Assembly: GCA_042408965.1 (NCBI GenBank) | Contig: JBHOQN010000057.1 | Location: 1 to 64,000 of the forward strand | DNA length: 64,000 nucleotides | Reading direction: 5' to 3' | Source: Thermogemmatispora sp042408965 | Lineage (GTDB): Bacteria > Chloroflexota > Ktedonobacteria > Ktedonobacterales > Ktedonobacteraceae | In this document: positions 41,499 to 50,296 of the stretch, piece by piece | How positions within the stretch are numbered: the stretch's first letter is position 1 | Layout: every line of letters starts with the position of its first letter | Notes under the pieces: generated by a model | What the model was told of the DNA's origin: nothing | The model's database searches: none | Seen by the model: only the letters and a program-made list of their open reading frames with translations | Made by a program: the position numbers and the translations under genes

Positions 41499-43070
41499 TT
41501 ACCGGTGTGGTCTGGATAGGGACAGCATGGCGCGCACGAGGGTCCCCTTGCCGGGATGGCTGCTGATCTCCACGGTGCCGCCGAACTGGATGGCTCGCTC
41601 TCGCATGGAGTGCAGGCCAAGATGGCCGGGGAAGTGGGCTCCTGGATCGAAGCCGTCGCCGTTGTCGCGTACTTCCAGTAAGATCGTCTCTGATTCTGTG
41701 CGCAGGGTGAGCTGGCAGTGGCTGGCGTGGGCGTGCTTGATGACGTTGTGCAGGGCCTCCTGGGCGATGCGATAGAGGGCTTCTCTGGCCTCCGGGGGGA
41801 GGTCTGGCTCGGCGCAGAGCTGCAGCTCGATCGGGAGCTCGTGCAGTGCCCTGATGGCTGTGACTCGTCTGCTGAGGGCTTCGACGATGCCTTCACTCTC
41901 GAGGGAGTCTGGATGGAGTGCGAAGATGAGGGAGCGCATCTCGGCATGGGTGGCTTTCGCCAGGGAGAGGACGTAGTCGAGGGACTCGCGGGCGTGGGCC
42001 TGATTCGTCGCCAGTGAGGCGCTGGCAGCCTGGGCTCCGAGGGTGATGCCGTAGAGGGCCTGTGAGACTGAGTCGTGCAGCTCGCGGGCCAGCCGCTGAC
42101 GTTCCTCCAGCGCGGCTTTCTCCTGCGCGGCGAGCAGGAGACGGGCGTTCTCGACGGCTACCGCTGCTTGGTCGGCGATCGCGGAGAAGAAGGCGATCTC
42201 TCTCTCGTCGGGTGGAGGGCCGGGGGGACAGTAGACCGTGAAGACGCCGCGGCATTCGCCGCGGTAGATCAAGGGGATGCATACGATGGTGTCCCAACCA
42301 GAGGACCGCAGGAAGTCGTGGACGGGGTGGTAGCGCTCGTCTTCGAGCAGGGCGCGGCGCAGGCCTGCTGCTACGATGGTTCGTCGCTCCTCGAAGGCCT
42401 GTAGCGTTGGCAGAAAGATGCCGTCCCGGACCAGCCGGCTGAGGCTGGATGCGTAGCCGGGAGGCAGCCCGTAGCTGCCGACAACGCGGAAGAGGGGGGG
42501 TAAGCCGCTCATCAGGGGAACCAGACAGGCCATGACGCCGGTTGCCTGGACGACGCTGCGTGCCAGGGCGTTGAGCGTGGCTTCGAGTGAGTCGGCTCCG
42601 ACCATCGTGGTGGCGAACTGCGCCAGGACCTCGGCTTTGCGCTCGAGCTGACGCTGGTAGGTCACGTCGCGCAGTACGACGATGGTGAACCACTCTCCCT
42701 GGCACTCGATGACGGTTTGTGTGCACTCGATCTCGCGCTTCTCCCCTCTGGGACGTAGCACGGTCGCGTCCCAGCGGCCGGCATGCAGCATGAGCTGGTC
42801 GGCTACGCTGCTGCCGCGCTGTGGCAGCAGCAGGTGGAGTGGCTGTCCCTGGATGCTGGTGGTCTCGCGTCCGAAGATCTCGCTGGCTGCCCTGTTGGCG
42901 TAGAGACAGATATGCTCGGCGGTGCAGACCAGGTAGCCGTCGGGGGCGATGTCGAGCAAGGGCACGATGATCGTGGGGTCCAGTCTGCGCAGCCGGAGCA
43001 GCCGCTGGATTGGTAGCTGGCTGCGCTCGTCTCTCGTGAAGGTGAAGGCTGGTCGAGAGCTGTTTGACAT
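41499..43070 (-). CDS. PAS-GAF histidine kinase of the NarX/NreB type
   Basis: This is a 523-residue cytoplasmic kinase. A PAS domain (about 33-140, LDIAPDGYLVCTAEHICLYANRAASEIFG) is followed by a GAF domain (about 155-310). The HisKA_3 phosphorylation site is RLARELHDSVSQALYGI. The HATPase has IAQEALHNVIKHAHA, VRDNGDGFDP and GHLGLHSMRERA. No TM segment is present, so it senses a cytosolic ligand or redox state. It is 82 bases after the response regulator gene and transcribed with it. Confidence 0.94.
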   Translation of the reverse strand: MSNSSRPAFTFTRDERSQLPIQRLLRLRRLDPTIIVPLLDIAPDGYLVCTAEHICLYANRAASEIFGRETTSIQGQPLHLLLPQRGSSVADQLMLHAGRWDATVLRPRGEKREIECTQTVIECQGEWFTIVVLRDVTYQRQLERKAEVLAQFATTMVGADSLEATLNALARSVVQATGVMACLVPLMSGLPPLFRVVGSYGLPPGYASSLSRLVRDGIFLPTLQAFEERRTIVAAGLRRALLEDERYHPVHDFLRSSGWDTIVCIPLIYRGECRGVFTVYCPPGPPPDEREIAFFSAIADQAAVAVENARLLLAAQEKAALEERQRLARELHDSVSQALYGITLGAQAASASLATNQAHARESLDYVLSLAKATHAEMRSLIFALHPDSLESEGIVEALSRRVTAIRALHELPIELQLCAEPDLPPEAREALYRIAQEALHNVIKHAHASHCQLTLRTESETILLEVRDNGDGFDPGAHFPGHLGLHSMRERAIQFGGTVEISSHPGKGTLVRAMLSLSRPHR

Positions 43071-43152
43071 CGGTTTCCTCCTCTGGAAAGCGACGGGTGG
43101 GCCTCTCTCTTCTCTTCTCGGCGATGGGTTTGTGGCGCTGTCTGGCTTCCTC

Positions 43153-43782
43153 TCAGCGTGGGACCATCAGGCCGTTGCGTAGGGCGTAGAGGACGGCCTG
43201 CGTGCGACTCTGCACTCCGAGCTTATGAAGGATGTTGCTGACATGGGTCTTGACGGTCTCTTCCCGCAGATGCAGGTTGCGGGCAATCTCCTTGTTGGAT
43301 TGCCCCTGTCCCAGAAGGGACAGGACCTCTTTCTCACGTGGAGTCAGCTTTCCGACCTGCTCTGGAGGGCGCAGATCGCGCATGAGGCGTGCCAGGGCCT
43401 GCGGGGCCAGTTGCACCTGTCCGGCGGCGGCGGCGTGCAGGGCGTGGCACAGTTCGTTGCTGTCGAGGTCTTTGAGCAGGTAGCCGATGGCTCCGGCACG
43501 CATGATGTCTACAACGGCGCTCTCTTCCAGGACGCTGGTCAGGCCGAGAATCTCGATCTCTGGATGGGCCTTGCGAATGGCGGCGGTGGCGCTGATGCCG
43601 TCCATCACTGGCATCAGGATGTCCATCAGGACGACGTCTGGTCGCAAGCGTTCGGCGAGTTCGACGGCTTCGGCGCCGTTGGTGGCTTCTCCGACAATCT
43701 CGATGCTCGGGTCCATGCGTAGAAAGAGTCGCAGACCCTGACGCACCATTTTGTGATCATCGGCGATCAGGACGCGAATCAT
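43153..43782 (-). CDS. NarL/FixJ-family response regulator
   Basis: This is a 209-residue two-domain regulator. The receiver has IADDH and phospho-acceptor D54 in VLMDILMPVMDG, with Thr/Lys switch residues (LGLTSV, YLLKDLD). The LuxR-type HTH is LTPREKEVLSLLGQGQSNKEIARNLHLREETVKTHVSNILHKLGV. GGAAAGGAAGG precedes the ATG. It forms a two-component pair with the next gene and lies upstream of the catabolic operon, which it may control. Confidence 0.95.
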   Translation of the reverse strand: MIRVLIADDHKMVRQGLRLFLRMDPSIEIVGEATNGAEAVELAERLRPDVVLMDILMPVMDGISATAAIRKAHPEIEILGLTSVLEESAVVDIMRAGAIGYLLKDLDSNELCHALHAAAAGQVQLAPQALARLMRDLRPPEQVGKLTPREKEVLSLLGQGQSNKEIARNLHLREETVKTHVSNILHKLGVQSRTQAVLYALRNGLMVPR

Positions 43783-43898
43783 CTCGAAGCCTTCCTTTCC
43801 GCTCCCCTCTAGGGGAGGGCTGTTCCGCTGGCTGTTTCAAACAGACGATGGTACTTCATTCCTGTCTCAATGAGTGCGCTCCTGGGCGTCCGACGCAG

Positions 43899-43907
43899 AG
43901 TATACCA
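43899..43907 (-). promoter_or_regulatory. Extended -10 promoter of the two-component operon
   Basis: TGGTATACT on the minus strand lies about 115 bases before the response regulator start codon. No good -35 is seen. Confidence 0.5.
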
Positions 43908-43968
43908 TATCTGGTGGCTTTCTGCTCTCTGCTGGTGGCCGGCTGCTTTCTTTCCCTCTCCTGTGGGG

Positions 43969-45297
43969 CTATCTCGGCAGGAGCAGACGCTCTGGTAGGA
44001 AGGCGCGGTGTGCCGCGGCTAGCTCGTCGTAGAGGGCCTCGGCCTTGCTCAGTGAGAGCACCAGTGGATGGCTGGCCAGGGCGCGGATGGCGTCAGCGCG
44101 TGTTCCGTGCCAGGCGGCCTCGGCGGTGAGGGCCTGGTACTCTGCCAGCATTTCTACCAGGCCTCGCAGGTGGCCCGGCAGTGGTTCGTGTACAAGTGGC
44201 GTGACGCCCTGGCGGTTGACGTAGCCGCTGATCTCGACGATGCGGTCGTCTGGCAGACCAGGGATGGCTCCCCGGTTGGGGATGTTGACGTACCAGACTT
44301 CGCCACGGTCATTGTATATGGCGTCCATGACGTCGATGGCCAGCTCGAGCTCGTGGATGCCTCCGCGTGAACGGCTGGGATCAAGGTGGGGCACCTCGCG
44401 TGCGGCCTGCTCACGGTAGTGGGCCCAGTAGTCGGGGAGGCTGGCCTGGATGTCCTGGGCTCTGGTCGTTGGCTTCGCCTGAAGCTCGGCCAGAATCTCA
44501 TCTTTGTAATAGTAGTACTGGAAGTAGTGGTTGGGCAGAGCACCCATGGTGATGGCCAGCTTGAGTCTGCGCATCAGGTAGCGGCGTTCGGGATCGCTTC
44601 TTTGCTCCCGGTCGGGTTGCTGGCGTTGCAGGCGTTCGTAGGTCTCCTGAAGCAGGGGCATGAAGTCCTGGCTTTCGTAGCGTGGGTTGAGTCCCCATGA
44701 GCCGTGGTTGAGGCCGCGGAAGCGTACGTGCAGTCGTGCGGGATCAACACCGGCGCTCTGGGCGAAGTAGCGGGCGTCCATCACTGGCCCTTCACAGAGG
44801 GAGATGGTCGGGATACTTGAGTGGTGGGTCACAGCCTCGGAGATGATGTTGATGGGGTTGGTGTAGTTGAAGAGTCGTGCCTGGGGACAGACGGCCTCCA
44901 TATCTGCGATGATCTCGCGCATGATGTTGATGCTGCGCAAGGCCATGAAGAAGCCTCCAGGTCCCTGCGTCTCCTGGCCAATGACTCCATGTTTGAGCGG
45001 CAGGGACTCGTCCAGGTGGCGGGCCTCGAATCCGCCGGGGCGGAAGCTGGTCAGGACGGCGTCACAGTCGCGCAGTCCCTCGCGCCGGTTAGTGGTGGTT
45101 CTGATGCTCAGATCGAGTCCCCGTGCCTGGGTCAGCTTGCGGGCGATGGTCTGCACAATCTTGAGGTGGTCTTCGTTGAGGTCGATCAGGACAATCTCTG
45201 AGCCGTTGAAGTTTTCTCCCTGTTCGATCAGCGAGGCCATGGTGCCGGCGGCGCGAGTGCTGCCGCCGCCGATGTAGGCTAGCTTGATGCGTGCCAT
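43969..45297 (-). CDS. Family 4 glycoside hydrolase (NAD- and metal-dependent)
   Basis: This is a 442-residue GH4 enzyme. The NAD-binding motif is LAYIGGGSTR, followed by VLIDLNEDHLKIV. The metal and catalytic region contains FNYTNPINI, SLCEGPVMD (metal-binding Cys) and RGLNHGSWG (His). GH4 enzymes cleave alpha- or beta-glycosides by an oxidation-elimination mechanism, often on 6-phospho sugars. No PTS or transporter gene is adjacent, so a free glycoside or galacturonide is possible. An operator-like palindrome lies directly upstream. Confidence 0.93.
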   Translation of the reverse strand: MARIKLAYIGGGSTRAAGTMASLIEQGENFNGSEIVLIDLNEDHLKIVQTIARKLTQARGLDLSIRTTTNRREGLRDCDAVLTSFRPGGFEARHLDESLPLKHGVIGQETQGPGGFFMALRSINIMREIIADMEAVCPQARLFNYTNPINIISEAVTHHSSIPTISLCEGPVMDARYFAQSAGVDPARLHVRFRGLNHGSWGLNPRYESQDFMPLLQETYERLQRQQPDREQRSDPERRYLMRRLKLAITMGALPNHYFQYYYYKDEILAELQAKPTTRAQDIQASLPDYWAHYREQAAREVPHLDPSRSRGGIHELELAIDVMDAIYNDRGEVWYVNIPNRGAIPGLPDDRIVEISGYVNRQGVTPLVHEPLPGHLRGLVEMLAEYQALTAEAAWHGTRADAIRALASHPLVLSLSKAEALYDELAAAHRAFLPERLLLPR

Positions 45298-45337
45298 GGT
45301 TTTGCTCTCCTCTTCTCTACTTCTGGTTTAGTCTTAT

Positions 45338-45362
45338 AGACGACTGGTCGTCTCTCCAGTAT
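45338..45362 (-). promoter_or_regulatory. Promoter -10 and operator-like palindrome upstream of the GH4 gene
   Basis: AGACGAC-tg-GTCGTCT (45338-45353) is a perfect 7-bp inverted repeat with a 2-nt centre. On the minus strand TATACT (45357-45362) lies just upstream of it, so the palindrome would cover the transcription start. The layout resembles repression by a TetR- or LacI-type dimer. No regulator gene is adjacent. Confidence 0.5.
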
Positions 45363-45414
45363 ACCCCAGGTGAGCCACCTGGCGTCTTTGTCTCGGCGGT
45401 GCATTTCTCCTTGC

Positions 45415-46191
45415 TCAGTCCTCCCACGTCTCGCTTACCAGCCTGGGGAGCAGGCTGCCCGCCTTGTCACGCAGATCGTAGAGTGGGCCTGGCTGATGCT
45501 GCTTCCAGTGCTGATTCCTGGGAGCTGTCAGCAGTGGAGTGGCCTCGGGGTTGATGATCACCACGGGGGTGCCTCGCTGCAGGGCTGTATGGGGAAGTGA
45601 GGCTGCAGGCTCCACTATGCCTGATGTGCCGATGACCAGCAGGAGATCGCAGGAGGCAAGCGCCTGCTGGGCCTGAAGGTAGACCTCCATGGGCAGGGCC
45701 TCACCGAACCACACGACGTCCGGGCGCAGGAGGCTGCCGCAGAGGCCGCAGTGTGGAGGAGCGGCACGCTCTTCGTCCCATGTGGTGTGGACGTGGCCAT
45801 GCTCGAGGCACTTTGCGCGGAACAGGCTGCCGTGCAGCTCCAGTACGTGGCTGCTCCCAGCGCGCTGGTGCAGACCGTCGACATTCTGTGTGATGATGGT
45901 GACCTGCTCACTATGTTGCTCGAGTCTGGCCAGGGCAAGGTGTCCGGCGTTCGGCTTCGCGCTGGCTGCGCGTTGCCGCCGCTCGCTGTACCAGCTCCAC
46001 ACCAGTTCGGGGTTGCGCTCGAAGGCCTCGAGCGTTGCCAGGTCTTCAGGGTTGAAATGGCTCCACAGGCCGCTCGTTGCGTCGCGGAACGTCGGAATGC
46101 CGCTCTCTGCTGAGATGCCTGCTCCTGTCAGGACGGCGATATATCTGGCTGTGCGCAGCAGAACGCTCAGCTCTGGAGGAATACTTCCCAT
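45415..46191 (-). CDS. Sir2-type NAD-dependent protein deacylase
   Basis: This 258-residue sirtuin has GAGISAESGIPTFRD, TQNVDGLHQRAG, the catalytic His in LELHGSLFR, VVWFGEALP, and GTSGIVEPAA for NAD binding. The zinc site appears altered: the second pair is CGLCG, but the first is KCLEHGH, so one Cys of the usual C-x2-C is replaced by His. AGGAG lies just before the ATG. It may control acyl-CoA synthetases by deacetylation, as CobB does; a target cannot be named. Confidence 0.92.
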   Translation of the reverse strand: MGSIPPELSVLLRTARYIAVLTGAGISAESGIPTFRDATSGLWSHFNPEDLATLEAFERNPELVWSWYSERRQRAASAKPNAGHLALARLEQHSEQVTIITQNVDGLHQRAGSSHVLELHGSLFRAKCLEHGHVHTTWDEERAAPPHCGLCGSLLRPDVVWFGEALPMEVYLQAQQALASCDLLLVIGTSGIVEPAASLPHTALQRGTPVVIINPEATPLLTAPRNQHWKQHQPGPLYDLRDKAGSLLPRLVSETWED

Positions 46192-46291
46192 ACGTCTCCT
46201 GGCTCCTTTTCTCCTTCTCTGTCAGCGGTCGTGTGGCTGGACGCTGTCGCAGCGCATTGTGGGGGATGCTTGTTCTCCCAGTCCGCTGTAA

Positions 46292-46300
46292 TGGTAAGAT
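46292..46300 (+). promoter_or_regulatory. Extended -10 promoter of the hydroxyacid dehydrogenase gene
   Basis: TGGTAAGAT lies about 80 bases before the start codon, with TTGTTC 19 nt upstream of the hexamer. A small hairpin (ACAGAG/CTCTGT, 46312-46328) follows in the leader. Confidence 0.4.
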
Positions 46301-46377
46301 GCACATGTGTGACAGAGCAAGGCTCTGTGGCGGAGATTGCATGGACTTCTCCTCTGTAGGAGTGCTAGAAAGGATCA

Positions 46378-47271
46378 ATGAAGATGGCTGAGCGTCCTGG
46401 TTTTGCTGGTCTTGGCAACATGGGTCTGCCAATGGCGCGTAACCTTCTGAGGGCGGGCTACCGTCTGCGTGTCTATAATCGTACGCCAGCGCGGGCTGAG
46501 GCGCTGGTAGCTGAGGGAGCGGAGCTGGTTGCTCGCCCGCGGGACCTTGCTGAACTTGGTGGCGTTGTCTTCTCAATGGTGGCTGATGATGCTGCTCTGG
46601 AGGCGATCACCCTGGGAGACGATGGCCTTCTGGCTGGCCTGGCCCCGGGGGGCGTTCATGTTTCCATGAGCACTGTTTCGCCTGCGATGGCGCGTCGTAT
46701 GGCTGAGCTGCATGTGGTTCATCAGTGCTTCTATGTGGCGGCCCCTGTCTTTGGTCGACCTGAGGCGGCGGTGGCGCAGAAGCTCTGGATCTGCCTGGCG
46801 GGTGACCCCGCAGCTCGGGAGCGTGTCCGTCCTCTGTTGCAGGCCCTTGGACAGGGGATTTTCGAGTTTGGTGACGACCCGGCTCTGGCGAATGTCGTGA
46901 AGCTGGGAGGCAACTTCCTCATTGGGTCTGCTCTCGAGGCCATGGCTGAGATGCTGGCAATGGCAGAGAAGTATGAAGTTGATCGCCAGGCTGTGATGGC
47001 CATGTTTGGCCAAACCCTCTTTGCCTGTCCTATCTATCAGAATTACGGGCGTATGATTGCCTCGAAGGAGTTTACGCCCGTTGGTTTCTACATGCGGCTG
47101 GCATTGAAGGATCTCAACCTGGTGCTTGATGCTGCTGAGCAGGTGCGATCTCCCATGCCGCTGGCGAGTCTGGTTCATGATCGCCTGCTGAGCGGTGTTG
47201 CCCGGGGGCATGGTGAGGAGGACTGGACCGCGCTGACGTATCTCGTTGATGGTGCGGCTGGCATCCAGTAG
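46378..47271 (+). CDS. Beta-hydroxyacid dehydrogenase family oxidoreductase
   Basis: This is a 297-residue protein of the 3-hydroxyisobutyrate/6-phosphogluconate dehydrogenase family. The NAD(P) motif is FAGLGNMGLPMARNLL, NRTPARAE favours NADP, the substrate loop is YVAAPVFGRPEAA, and the catalytic Lys lies in NVVKLGGNFL. FGRP resembles the glyoxylate/succinic semialdehyde reductase or imine reductase branches rather than true 3-hydroxyisobutyrate dehydrogenase. GAAAGGA precedes the ATG. It is a single-gene unit. Confidence 0.92.
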   Translation: MKMAERPGFAGLGNMGLPMARNLLRAGYRLRVYNRTPARAEALVAEGAELVARPRDLAELGGVVFSMVADDAALEAITLGDDGLLAGLAPGGVHVSMSTVSPAMARRMAELHVVHQCFYVAAPVFGRPEAAVAQKLWICLAGDPAARERVRPLLQALGQGIFEFGDDPALANVVKLGGNFLIGSALEAMAEMLAMAEKYEVDRQAVMAMFGQTLFACPIYQNYGRMIASKEFTPVGFYMRLALKDLNLVLDAAEQVRSPMPLASLVHDRLLSGVARGHGEEDWTALTYLVDGAAGIQ

Positions 47272-47274
47272 TTA

Positions 47275-47310
47275 TGAGGGGATACAGCCTGCACGGGCTG
47301 CATCCCCTCA
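47275..47310. terminator. Bidirectional terminator hairpin between convergent genes
   Basis: The arms 47275-47289 and 47296-47310 (TGAGGGGATACAGCC against its complement) pair over 15 positions with one mismatch, around a 6-nt loop. It lies between the dehydrogenase stop and the GH3 stop. No T-run follows on the plus strand. Confidence 0.65.
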
Positions 47311-47322
47311 GGCTCTCTCTGG

Positions 47323-48600
47323 CTAGCTCGGCTGCCGGTGGATGATACCATAGCGCAGCTTGAGCAGCAGAATGCGTTCCAGCGACTGGTTGATGCGTGC
47401 TATGGTGAGCTTGCCCTCCTGGATGGCCTGCTTGAGGGCGCTGATGACACTGGCTACCTGTGCCGGGGTATAGGGACCCTCGATGAGGTCGTTGCCGGCT
47501 ATGATGGCCATCACGGCTGCCTGGCTGAGACTCCAGCGCTCGCTGATGCCTTCCATGTAGAGGCCGTCGGTGATGACGACGCCGTCATAGCCCAGTTGCT
47601 GGCGTAGCAGACCGTTGATGGCCTTTGGTGACAGCTCGGCTGGTAGGTCTGGATCGATAGCCGGCATGAGGACATCAGTGCTCATGATCATTGCCGGTGC
47701 GTATTTCGGGATCATCATGCTGTACGGCGCCAGGTCGATGCGTTTGAGTGTTGCCAGATCACGGTTGACCGTTGGGAGCCCGAAGTGGGGGTCGGAGCGG
47801 ATCGCCCCCAGGCCTGGGAAGTGTTTCAGGCAGCCGGCGACGTGGTTGTTCTGCAGTCCCTGCAGGAAGGCCCCAGCGTATGTTACCACGGCCTGGGGTG
47901 TGCTACCGAACATGCGTGTCACCAGGATGGGGGGATCGACCGTATGTACGTCGACGACCGGTGCCAGGTCGTCGTTGATACCGAGCTGTTGCATCCAGCG
48001 CGCCGCCTGCGTGCCTTGATTATAGGCAAACGACGGCTTGCCGCTGGCTGCCATCTCCTGGGCTGATGGCAGGGGTCCATGGAACTTGTAGAGTCGGTTG
48101 ACCAGCCCTCCCTCCTGGTCAGTGGCGATCAACAGGGGGGTCTTTGCATCCTGCTGGGCCTGTCGCGAGAGGGCGGCAACGGCGCTGATGGTGTTGTATG
48201 GCGCATCGAAGTTATGGTTGCTTTCCTGATACATGAAGCCGCCTACGTACTGGTCTGTGATCATCTCCTGCAGGCCACTGCTCTGGTAGTCGTGACCGAG
48301 GTATTCTACGATGATGAGCTGGCCAAGCTTCTGGTCGAGCGACATATGTGCGATGATGGCTCTAGCCTGCGTAATCAGCGCGCGATCACTTTCGATCAGG
48401 TTGGCGGTCAGATCGGATTTGGCTGCCACAGACTGAGGTGGCTTCGTCGCTCTGGGGGTCAGTCTACCCTCACTGGCACTGCTTGCGTCACATGAGCATA
48501 TCAGGAGCATACATATACATAGAATGATATACTGGGTATTTCCTATGATCGAGAGATATGTTCTGGCATGGGCCCTGGTGGGCATAGGTGACTCCATCAT
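47323..48600 (-). CDS. GH3-family beta-N-acetylhexosaminidase-like lipoprotein (NagZ-like)
   Basis: This is a 425-residue exported glycosidase. A hydrophobic signal (IILCICMLLICSC) with a probable lipobox Cys is followed by an Ala/Ser/Pro linker. The catalytic barrel has LGQLIIVEY, ATDQEGGLVNRL, the NagZ-type KHFPGLG, and the nucleophile in VVITDGLYMEGI. NagZ-like enzymes remove GlcNAc from peptidoglycan fragments or chitin. Here the lipoprotein location suggests scavenging at the cell surface. An ATG at 48585 with GGAG six bases upstream is an alternative start to 48600. Confidence 0.9.
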   Translation of the reverse strand: MMESPMPTRAHARTYLSIIGNTQYIILCICMLLICSCDASSASEGRLTPRATKPPQSVAAKSDLTANLIESDRALITQARAIIAHMSLDQKLGQLIIVEYLGHDYQSSGLQEMITDQYVGGFMYQESNHNFDAPYNTISAVAALSRQAQQDAKTPLLIATDQEGGLVNRLYKFHGPLPSAQEMAASGKPSFAYNQGTQAARWMQQLGINDDLAPVVDVHTVDPPILVTRMFGSTPQAVVTYAGAFLQGLQNNHVAGCLKHFPGLGAIRSDPHFGLPTVNRDLATLKRIDLAPYSMMIPKYAPAMIMSTDVLMPAIDPDLPAELSPKAINGLLRQQLGYDGVVITDGLYMEGISERWSLSQAAVMAIIAGNDLIEGPYTPAQVASVISALKQAIQEGKLTIARINQSLERILLLKLRYGIIHRQPS

Positions 48601-48749
48601 TCAGTGCTTTCTCTGTTCATAATAGAGGGCCTCTGCAAAGTTGGACGCTATATCAGTGGGAGGGTAACAGGATTGGGTAACAGTCCTGTTCTGGCTCAGG
48701 CGCTCTTCTCGAATATGAGTGAGTCTTTGCGCCGACTCCCGATCTAGCT

Positions 48750-49097
48750 ATGGAAGAAGGATGTACAATAGTGGCTGATCGTATTGGTCCTCTCTCAGGC
48801 TCCCCACAGCAGGCTCGTCCTCAGAGGTCGGGAACCCCCTTATCTGCGCCTCCAGCTTCTCTGCGGCATATCTTAAGAACCAGTGTACTTGCACTCTGGA
48901 CCGGCCTTGCTCTTGTGCTGGTGCTGGTGTTCGAGCTGGCCTATCCCTCTCAGCCACAGTTCCTCTACTATCGCTGTCCGCTGACCCGATATGATTCCGT
49001 TCGCTGTATCAGAGCCTCGGTGCTGACCTGGGTCCTGCTGATCGTTCACCTGGGGGAGATGGGAACAAATTACGTGTGCCAGGCGTATTTCATTTGA
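48750..49097 (+). CDS. Hypothetical small membrane protein
   Basis: This is a 115-residue protein with two predicted TM segments (VLALWTGLALVLVLVFELAY and VLTWVLLIVHLGEMG). A short loop between them has two cysteines (YRCPLTRYDSVRC). A GTG at 48771 with GAAGGA nine bases upstream is a likelier start than the ATG at 48750. No family is recognised. It precedes the DUF4349 lipoprotein gene by 41 bases and may be co-transcribed. Confidence 0.5.
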   Translation: MEEGCTIVADRIGPLSGSPQQARPQRSGTPLSAPPASLRHILRTSVLALWTGLALVLVLVFELAYPSQPQFLYYRCPLTRYDSVRCIRASVLTWVLLIVHLGEMGTNYVCQAYFI

Positions 49098-49138
49098 CGT
49101 GGGCTGATTCCTGATTTTGCTTTTCAGAGGAGGGTCAC

Positions 49139-50089
49139 ATGCGTGTTTGTATTCCTATGGCTATAAGAATGTCAATACCACGCCTCTCTTGCACAGTGAT
49201 CACACTGGCGCTGGGGATGCTGCTCGCTGCCTGCGGCGGAGGAGCCACCATGAGCGCCAGTGGGCCGGCAGCGCCTTACACGGTCCATAGCTCCTCCAGT
49301 GGCGACCAGCAGAGTAGCACCAGTACTTCGAGCGGTGCCAGCCCTTCGACCGGCAGCAAGAGTCCCTCGCCCCAATATCTCATCAAGTCGCTGCGCATCG
49401 TCATCCAGCTCAATAACCCCCTTCAGGGGGCCAGCGATCTTGAGGCCTGGATGTTCAGAACCGATCCCCAGGCCACAAGCGCCGGTACTGACTACGCACT
49501 CACCCCCAACAACAGCTACACCATCACCATGAGCTTCAACGTAGAGGCCACACGATACAATCAGATGGTTGCCTACCTGCGCGACTACGGTCCCCAGCAT
49601 AACGGTAAGTTGCTCAACCTGCATGAGAGCGTCCAGGACGCCACCAACGACTACATCGATACCCAGTCACGTCTACAGAATCTCAAAGCCGAGCAACAGC
49701 GTCTACTGGCCCTGATCAAGCAGGCCAGTGCCCTCAACGACGTCCTCAACATTGAGCAGCGTCTAACCGATGTCGAGGGCGAGATCGAGCAGATCGAGGC
49801 CCATCTCAAAGCTCTGAACAACCAGCTCACCCTCTATAGCATCACCATCGTCCTTCAGCCACCCGAGGTAGCCACCGTCACGCCCCCGCAGAGTGGCTGG
49901 AGCGCTGGCCAGGTCCTGCATGACGCCTGGAGTGCCTCCCTCGCCTTTGGAGAGGCCTTCCTCTCGCTGCTGCTCTGGCTACTGGCCTTCAGCATCTACA
50001 TCGTGCCCGCTGGCCTGGTCGCCGGAGGAATCGCCTACTGGCGGCAGCGACGGAGGCGCTTGATTCCACCACCTATCGTGCACTCGTAG
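49139..50089 (+). CDS. DUF4349-family lipoprotein
   Basis: This is a 316-residue membrane-anchored protein. A signal with lipobox LLAAC (Cys at about residue 33) is followed by a Ser/Thr-rich linker. The DUF4349 region includes a periplasmic-side beta domain (YTITMSFNVEATRYNQMVAYLRDYG), then DYIDTQSRLQNLKAEQQRLLALI and a coiled coil LNIEQRLTDVEGEIEQIEAHLKAL. A C-terminal TM helix (FLSLLLWLLAFSIYIVPAGLVAGG) and a basic tail complete it. AGAGGAGGG precedes the ATG. The family's function is unknown. Confidence 0.88.
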   Translation: MRVCIPMAIRMSIPRLSCTVITLALGMLLAACGGGATMSASGPAAPYTVHSSSSGDQQSSTSTSSGASPSTGSKSPSPQYLIKSLRIVIQLNNPLQGASDLEAWMFRTDPQATSAGTDYALTPNNSYTITMSFNVEATRYNQMVAYLRDYGPQHNGKLLNLHESVQDATNDYIDTQSRLQNLKAEQQRLLALIKQASALNDVLNIEQRLTDVEGEIEQIEAHLKALNNQLTLYSITIVLQPPEVATVTPPQSGWSAGQVLHDAWSASLAFGEAFLSLLLWLLAFSIYIVPAGLVAGGIAYWRQRRRRLIPPPIVHS

Positions 50090-50201
50090 GTTGGATCAAG
50101 CCGGCGTTGCGCGCCGCGGCTTCGTTGTATCCCATGACTATAAGAATTTCCTGAAGACAGGCGTCCCTGCCCCTAGCCAGAGACCCAGGGGCGCCGTCCC
50201 C

Positions 50202-50231
50202 TTGACGCGCCAGGCCAGGGCACAGTATGAT
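50202..50231 (+). promoter_or_regulatory. Promoter of the FAD-dependent desaturase-like gene
   Basis: TTGACG (50202-50207) and TATGAT (50226-50231) are separated by 18 nt, with the start codon about 65 bases downstream. Confidence 0.65.
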
Positions 50232-50296
50232 GAGGTCCTTAACAGCACGCTCCAGCGAAGAGAGCGTCATCACAGGCATCATCAGGAACAGCCAAC

